Source: Secundilactobacillus odoratitofui DSM 19909 = JCM 15043 (GTDB lineage: Bacteria; Bacillota; Bacilli; Lactobacillales; Lactobacillaceae). From it: 64,000 nucleotides of DNA. The notes beneath the pieces are model-generated. The model was not told the origin of the DNA. It saw nothing but the letters and a program-made list of their open reading frames with translations, and did no database searches. The position numbers were made by a program, and so were the translations under genes. The DNA is taken from the NCBI RefSeq assembly GCF_001434895.1, contig NZ_AZEE01000029.1, positions 287,267 through 351,266 on the forward strand, given 5' to 3'. Positions 60,265 to 64,000 of this stretch are shown one piece after another; positions within the stretch are counted from its first letter, which is position 1; every line of letters starts with the position of its first letter.

Positions 60265-61035
60265 ATGTTAACAGTTAAACACTTAGCAAAAAGCTATAAC
60301 GGTACTAAGAAGTCCCTAACTGACGTTTCTTTTAGTGTTAGTCCTGGTGAAGTGACGGTCATTATTGGGCCTTCTGGCGCTGGTAAAACGACAATTTTAC
60401 GTAGTATTAACCAATTAATTCGCGACGACGACGGTGAGATCTTATTTGATGACGTTGACATGCGACAGTTAAACCGCCGGCAGTTACGTGATGCCCGTAG
60501 TCATATCGGCATGATTTTCCAAAATTACAATTTAATCGAACCGCTGACAGCACTTGAAAACGTACTCCACGGTTGCCTAGGTACCAAGTCTAACTTGGCT
60601 GGTATGTTTTCCCTCTACCGTAACAGTGAAAAAACCGAAGCGCTTCAACTCCTTCAAAAAGTTGGCCTCGGCGACTTTGCCTATCAGCAATGTCGTAATC
60701 TAAGTGGTGGTCAAAAGCAACGGGTTGGGATTGCCCGGGCCTTAATGCAGCACCCAAAAATCATTTTATGTGATGAACCAATCGCTTCGTTAGATCCAAA
60801 ATCGACTACGGTCGTCATGGACCTGCTACGTGACTTAGCAACTAATGACGGTATTTCAGTGCTGATCAACTTGCACCAAGTCGACATTGCCCGAACTTAT
60901 GCGGACCACGTTATCGGCATTAATAATGGGCAAGTCGTGTTTGATGACCGAACAGCCGCTCTAACTGACACGGCAGTCACCGATATTTACAGGAAGACAA
61001 CTTCGTCAGAAAGGAGCCTTGTGTATGAAGGTTGA
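60265..61035 (+). CDS. phnC: Phosphonate ABC transporter ATP-binding protein
   Basis: A 256-residue ATPase. Walker A GPSGAGKTTILRS, Q-loop MIFQNYNLIEPLTALENVL, PhnC-type insertion LGTKSNLAGMFSLYRNSEK, signature LSGGQKQRVGIARAL, Walker B IILCDEPIASLDP, H-loop LINLHQVDIARTYA. RBS AAAGGAGG. Its 3' end overlaps the first phnE start by 11 bases. Confidence 0.97.
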   Translation: MLTVKHLAKSYNGTKKSLTDVSFSVSPGEVTVIIGPSGAGKTTILRSINQLIRDDDGEILFDDVDMRQLNRRQLRDARSHIGMIFQNYNLIEPLTALENVLHGCLGTKSNLAGMFSLYRNSEKTEALQLLQKVGLGDFAYQQCRNLSGGQKQRVGIARALMQHPKIILCDEPIASLDPKSTTVVMDLLRDLATNDGISVLINLHQVDIARTYADHVIGINNGQVVFDDRTAALTDTAVTDIYRKTTSSERSLVYEG

Positions 61036-61825
61036 TGTAAAAGCCGCTAATCAATTTTTTAACCAGAAACGGTTGCGATTAACGGCCATCATTGTTGTTT
61101 TCGGACTCGCCTACATCGGCGCTTCACTTGGCCTTGGGTTTCAAAGCCGCTCATTACTAGGCGTACAAGATGGTATTGCCTGGTTAGCTCAAAACTTCAT
61201 TCCAAATGAGGCCTCAAAGGGCTATTGGACCGAAATTAGCCAACAACTCTTACGGACCTTTTTAGTCGCCGTTGCTTCAACGACTTGCACAGCAGCAGTT
61301 TCACTATTTTTAGCCATTCTCGGTGCTAAAACGCTCGCTGTCAGCCGCAGTATCAGCTGGCTAATTCGCGGTTTTGCGTCCTTAATGCGGAACATCCCAA
61401 TCGTAGCCTGGGCAATGATTTTGCTGTTCTCGTTTAAACAAAATGATTTAACTGGTTTCTTAGCCCTCTTTTTCATGACGCTTGGGTTTTTAACCAGAGC
61501 GTTTATGGAAACCATCGAGGACTTTGGTACCGAAAAAATTCAGGCTCTCCAGGCTACTGGTGCAACTTATCTGCAGATTATTTTTCAAGGACTCATTCCT
61601 GAAATCGCAATCGCATTAATGTCTTGGATACTATACATGATTGAAAACAACGTGCGTGATGCAACCTTAGTCGGGCTGTTAACGGGTACTGGCATTGGCT
61701 TTATCTTTAACCTCTACTTTAAAAGTCTGCGCTATGGCGCCGCTGGATTGGTCGTACTTGCTGTGATTTTGTTGGTTGTATCCGTGGAACTCATTTCTAA
61801 TCTGATTGGGAGGTTACTATCATGA
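61025..61825 (+). CDS. phnE: Phosphonate ABC transporter permease 1
   Basis: A 266-residue inner permease with about six spans and the EAA-type loop FGTEKIQALQATGATYLQIIFQGLIP. ATG at 61025 lies 8 bases after GGAG, inside the last codons of phnC; a TTG two codons earlier is less likely. It overlaps the second phnE by four bases. Residues LMRNIPIVAWAMIL and IENNVRDATLVGLL are typical of PhnE. Confidence 0.95.
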   Translation: MKVDVKAANQFFNQKRLRLTAIIVVFGLAYIGASLGLGFQSRSLLGVQDGIAWLAQNFIPNEASKGYWTEISQQLLRTFLVAVASTTCTAAVSLFLAILGAKTLAVSRSISWLIRGFASLMRNIPIVAWAMILLFSFKQNDLTGFLALFFMTLGFLTRAFMETIEDFGTEKIQALQATGATYLQIIFQGLIPEIAIALMSWILYMIENNVRDATLVGLLTGTGIGFIFNLYFKSLRYGAAGLVVLAVILLVVSVELISNLIGRLLS

Positions 61826-62682
61826 TCAAACCTGAAAACCAAGTTTCGCTACCCACACAACTACCAGCAGGCCCCCGATTTACGATTCCATTACGATTTA
61901 GAGATCGACGGCGCGTCACGATGTTGATCACCCTATTGATTTTGGGCTATGTCACACTGATCACGCTGCCGACTATGATTCCCGATCACTTTAAGTTAGT
62001 TGAAGCGATAACCGGATTCACTGAAAACATCAAAATTATGTTTTTACAGCCTCATCTCAGCAATACCAGCTGGTTGAGTCTACTAGGTGGACTCGGTCAA
62101 AGCATTCTATTAGCTTTTTTGACAACATTGATTGGCTCAGTACTCGCCTTTTTCCTTGCATTAGCAAGTACTCGGCGGTTTGCGCCCACAGCACTTGTGC
62201 TTGGCATTCAAAGCTTCATGGCGGTTATCCGTGCGATTCCAACCGTCCTGTGGGTCTTAATCTACAGTGTTGTGTTTGGCCTTGGTGCTAATGCTGCCGT
62301 GATTGGTATCACATTTCACAGTGTCGCCTACCTGACTAAGGTGTATGCCGACAGTATGGATGAACTCTCTCCTGAGGCAATCGAAACCTTACAGGCTATG
62401 GGACTCAAAAGACCGGCCATCATTTGTCAAGCGTTGATCCCCTATCTGAAGCCAAGTTACCTGAGTTGGACCTTCATCCGCTTTGAAATCAACTTTGCGG
62501 ATGCAGTCGCCATTGGTGCAGCTGCTGGTGCTGGTGGTATCGGCTATCAGCTATTCATGTCCAGCAGTTTTTACTTCGACTTCCATGAGGTTGGCGTCAT
62601 GGTTTACTTAATTCTAGCTTTTGCGGTAGTACTCGAAATCATCTCATACCGCCTACGTAGTAGTAACACAGCACAACATTAG
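61822..62682 (+). CDS. phnE: Phosphonate ABC transporter permease 2
   Basis: A 286-residue permease, paralogous to the previous gene, forming a heterodimer with it. FMAVIRAIPTVLWVLIYSVVFG and the EAA loop ELSPEAIETLQAMGLKRPAIICQALIP are recognisable, and INFADAVAIGAAAGAGGIGYQL is the C-terminal family block. Start overlaps the preceding stop (ATGA); RBS GGGAGG. 35 bases before the fused catabolic gene. Confidence 0.96.
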   Translation: MIKPENQVSLPTQLPAGPRFTIPLRFRDRRRVTMLITLLILGYVTLITLPTMIPDHFKLVEAITGFTENIKIMFLQPHLSNTSWLSLLGGLGQSILLAFLTTLIGSVLAFFLALASTRRFAPTALVLGIQSFMAVIRAIPTVLWVLIYSVVFGLGANAAVIGITFHSVAYLTKVYADSMDELSPEAIETLQAMGLKRPAIICQALIPYLKPSYLSWTFIRFEINFADAVAIGAAAGAGGIGYQLFMSSSFYFDFHEVGVMVYLILAFAVVLEIISYRLRSSNTAQH

Positions 62683-62717
62683 CAACCGTAACCCCGTTAT
62701 TCCAAGGAGGACTCAAA

Positions 62718-64000
62718 ATGATTGAAGCGATTATCTTAGATTGGGCCGGCACAACTGTTGATTACGGCAGTCGTGCACCCATCATTGCCTTTAAAAATGC
62801 CTTTGCGCACTACGGCATTGAACTCAGCGAAGCAACTATTCGTCAAGACGTTGGTTTAGACAAAATGACCCACGTCCGCAAAATGCTGCAAGAACCAGCA
62901 ATTGCAGAAACTTGGGAAGCTGACCACCACGATATCCCGTTAGCAACGGCCGCTGAAAAAATTTATCATCAATTTCAGATTGAAATCAGCAAGGTGCTGA
63001 CTGAAACAGCTCAACTTAAAAGTGGTATGACAGATCTTATTCGGTTTGCTGATGAACACCACATCCAATTAGCCACTACCACCGGCTATACACAAACGAT
63101 GCTGGATCAAATCTTACCACTGGCAGCCGACCAGGGTTACCATCCTCGCTACAACATCACCTCAGAACAGACCAATCACATTGGCCGTCCTCACGCCGAT
63201 ATGGTGAACCTGGCAATGGCAAAATTAAACGTCACTGATCCTAACCACGTCATTAAAGTGGGTGATACGATTAACGACATTTTAGAAGGTAAGAATGCCG
63301 GTACTTTCTCAATTGGTGTCGTTGACGGCGGTAACCTGATTGGCTTATCTCAAAGTGAATTTGAGCGTCTCAACATCGAAGACCAAGACCGTTATCAAGC
63401 AAAAGCAACTGCAATTCTCAAAGAAGCCGGGGCAGACGATGTCGTAAACAACATTGCTGACCTCATTCCGTTAATTGAGTCAATTAACGATCACCAACAA
63501 GAAATGCCCCTTCTCCTCACGCCTGGTCCATTGACTACTAGTCGGGCTGTCAAAGAAACCATGCTGGTTGACCATGGTACTTGGGATGATGATTATAAGG
63601 AATTAACACAGTGGGTTCGCCACGAGCTCGTTGCCCTAGGTCACGCGTCAGATGAAGACTACACAACCGTTCTCATGCAAGGTAGCGGCAGCTTTGGTGT
63701 TGAAGCCGCACTGGGAACCGCTGTACCTAAGCAAGATGCAACTCTATTGATTGCGGCGAACGGTGCTTACGGTGAACGAATGACCGAAATTGCAGATTAT
63801 CTGGCAATTCCATACGTTGTCGTTGACGTTCCAGAAGATCAAACGGTCACGTTGAGTGCCGTTCAAACGGTACTCGAACAACATCCTGAAATTACCCATT
63901 TTGCAATGGTTCATTGCGAAACTACAACTGGTATTTTAAATCCTATCGAGACCATCATCCCCGTTTTAGCGGATAAAGGTATTGTCACGATAGTTGATGC
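62718..64000 (+). CDS. Fused phosphonoacetaldehyde hydrolase / 2-aminoethylphosphonate-pyruvate transaminase, 3' end cut
   Basis: Open frame of 427 codons running off the window. Residues 1 to about 255 are PhnX, a HAD phosphonatase: nucleophile Asp8 in ILDWAGTTVDYGS, Schiff-base lysine Lys49 in DVGLDKMTHVRKM, KVGDTINDILEG as motif IV. From about residue 262 (LLLTPGPLTTSRAVKETML) begins PhnW, a class V PLP aminotransferase: HGTWDDDYKELTQWVR, VLMQGSGSFGVEAALG, NGAYGERM and VHCETTTGILNPIE; the PLP-lysine region lies past the window end. Together they convert 2-aminoethylphosphonate to phosphonoacetaldehyde and then to acetaldehyde and phosphate, using pyruvate and giving alanine. RBS AAGGAGG. 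Confidence 0.95.
   Translation, partial: MIEAIILDWAGTTVDYGSRAPIIAFKNAFAHYGIELSEATIRQDVGLDKMTHVRKMLQEPAIAETWEADHHDIPLATAAEKIYHQFQIEISKVLTETAQLKSGMTDLIRFADEHHIQLATTTGYTQTMLDQILPLAADQGYHPRYNITSEQTNHIGRPHADMVNLAMAKLNVTDPNHVIKVGDTINDILEGKNAGTFSIGVVDGGNLIGLSQSEFERLNIEDQDRYQAKATAILKEAGADDVVNNIADLIPLIESINDHQQEMPLLLTPGPLTTSRAVKETMLVDHGTWDDDYKELTQWVRHELVALGHASDEDYTTVLMQGSGSFGVEAALGTAVPKQDATLLIAANGAYGERMTEIADYLAIPYVVVDVPEDQTVTLSAVQTVLEQHPEITHFAMVHCETTTGILNPIETIIPVLADKGIVTIVD

Overview
The window looks like a chromosome segment of a low-to-mid GC lactic acid bacterium of the family Lactobacillaceae. Evidence: AGGAGG-type ribosome binding sites with many TTG and GTG starts, a pair of NRAMP manganese transporters, a C69 dipeptidase, a cyclopropane fatty acid synthase, a YfhO membrane protein, a putative IdeR/CopY/PhoP-style Gram-positive regulatory vocabulary, and no quinone-linked respiratory genes. 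I cannot fix the genus from sequence alone. No tRNA, rRNA, CRISPR array, prophage or intact insertion sequence is seen. Two identical parS-like sites in opposite orientation (20975-20990 and 40384-40399) suggest an origin-proximal location.

Left part (1-20 kb). A four-gene operon read leftward holds fumC, an unannotated 28-residue membrane peptide, a soluble fumarate reductase and a DASS dicarboxylate carrier, i.e. a malate/fumarate to succinate electron sink. Then come a lipoprotein, gdhA, a 41-residue small protein, apbE, an orphan branched-chain-type leader peptide with terminator, a GNAT enzyme, a TPP-riboswitch operon (cytX-thiW), and a metal-starvation cluster: a metal-binding lipoprotein divergent from a zinc-free ribosomal protein S14 and a 38-residue basic protein, sharing an operator. 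Between this cluster and cfa lie two inverted copies of a large structured element. yfhO and a small alarmone synthetase follow.

Middle (20-42 kb). A GT8 glycosyltransferase, an Rrf2 regulator with its NmrA-type oxidoreductase, a complete FMN-riboswitch riboflavin operon (ribD-ribE-ribBA-ribH), a MerR cassette (regulator, short-chain dehydrogenase, acetyltransferase) in which both target promoters carry the same operator inside a 19-bp spacer and which is flanked by direct repeats, an FAH-family enzyme, a P2-type cation ATPase, mntH with a universal stress protein, YitT, an L,D-transpeptidase, a MATE exporter and a C69 dipeptidase.

Right part (42-64 kb). Metal and solute handling dominates: NhaC antiporter, a copper operon (two cupredoxin-like proteins and a CPC-type ATPase) behind two cop boxes, an SmtB/CzrA-type ArsR repressor divergent from a Zn/Cd-type ATPase, a second mntH with a TetR regulator and palindromic operator, an Opu-type ABC transporter with a fused permease/binding protein, a HAD phosphatase, a second acetyltransferase, a uracil-DNA-glycosylase-like protein, a flavin disulfide reductase, and a phosphonate operon phnD-phnC-phnE-phnE followed by a fused phosphonoacetaldehyde hydrolase/2-aminoethylphosphonate transaminase cut by the window end. 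A PhoP-box-like repeat array precedes phnD.

The best candidates for undescribed biology are the paired structured elements at 14275-14827, the orphan leader/attenuator at 9656-9798, the 28-residue membrane peptide inside the fumarate operon, and the repeat-flanked MerR regulon.
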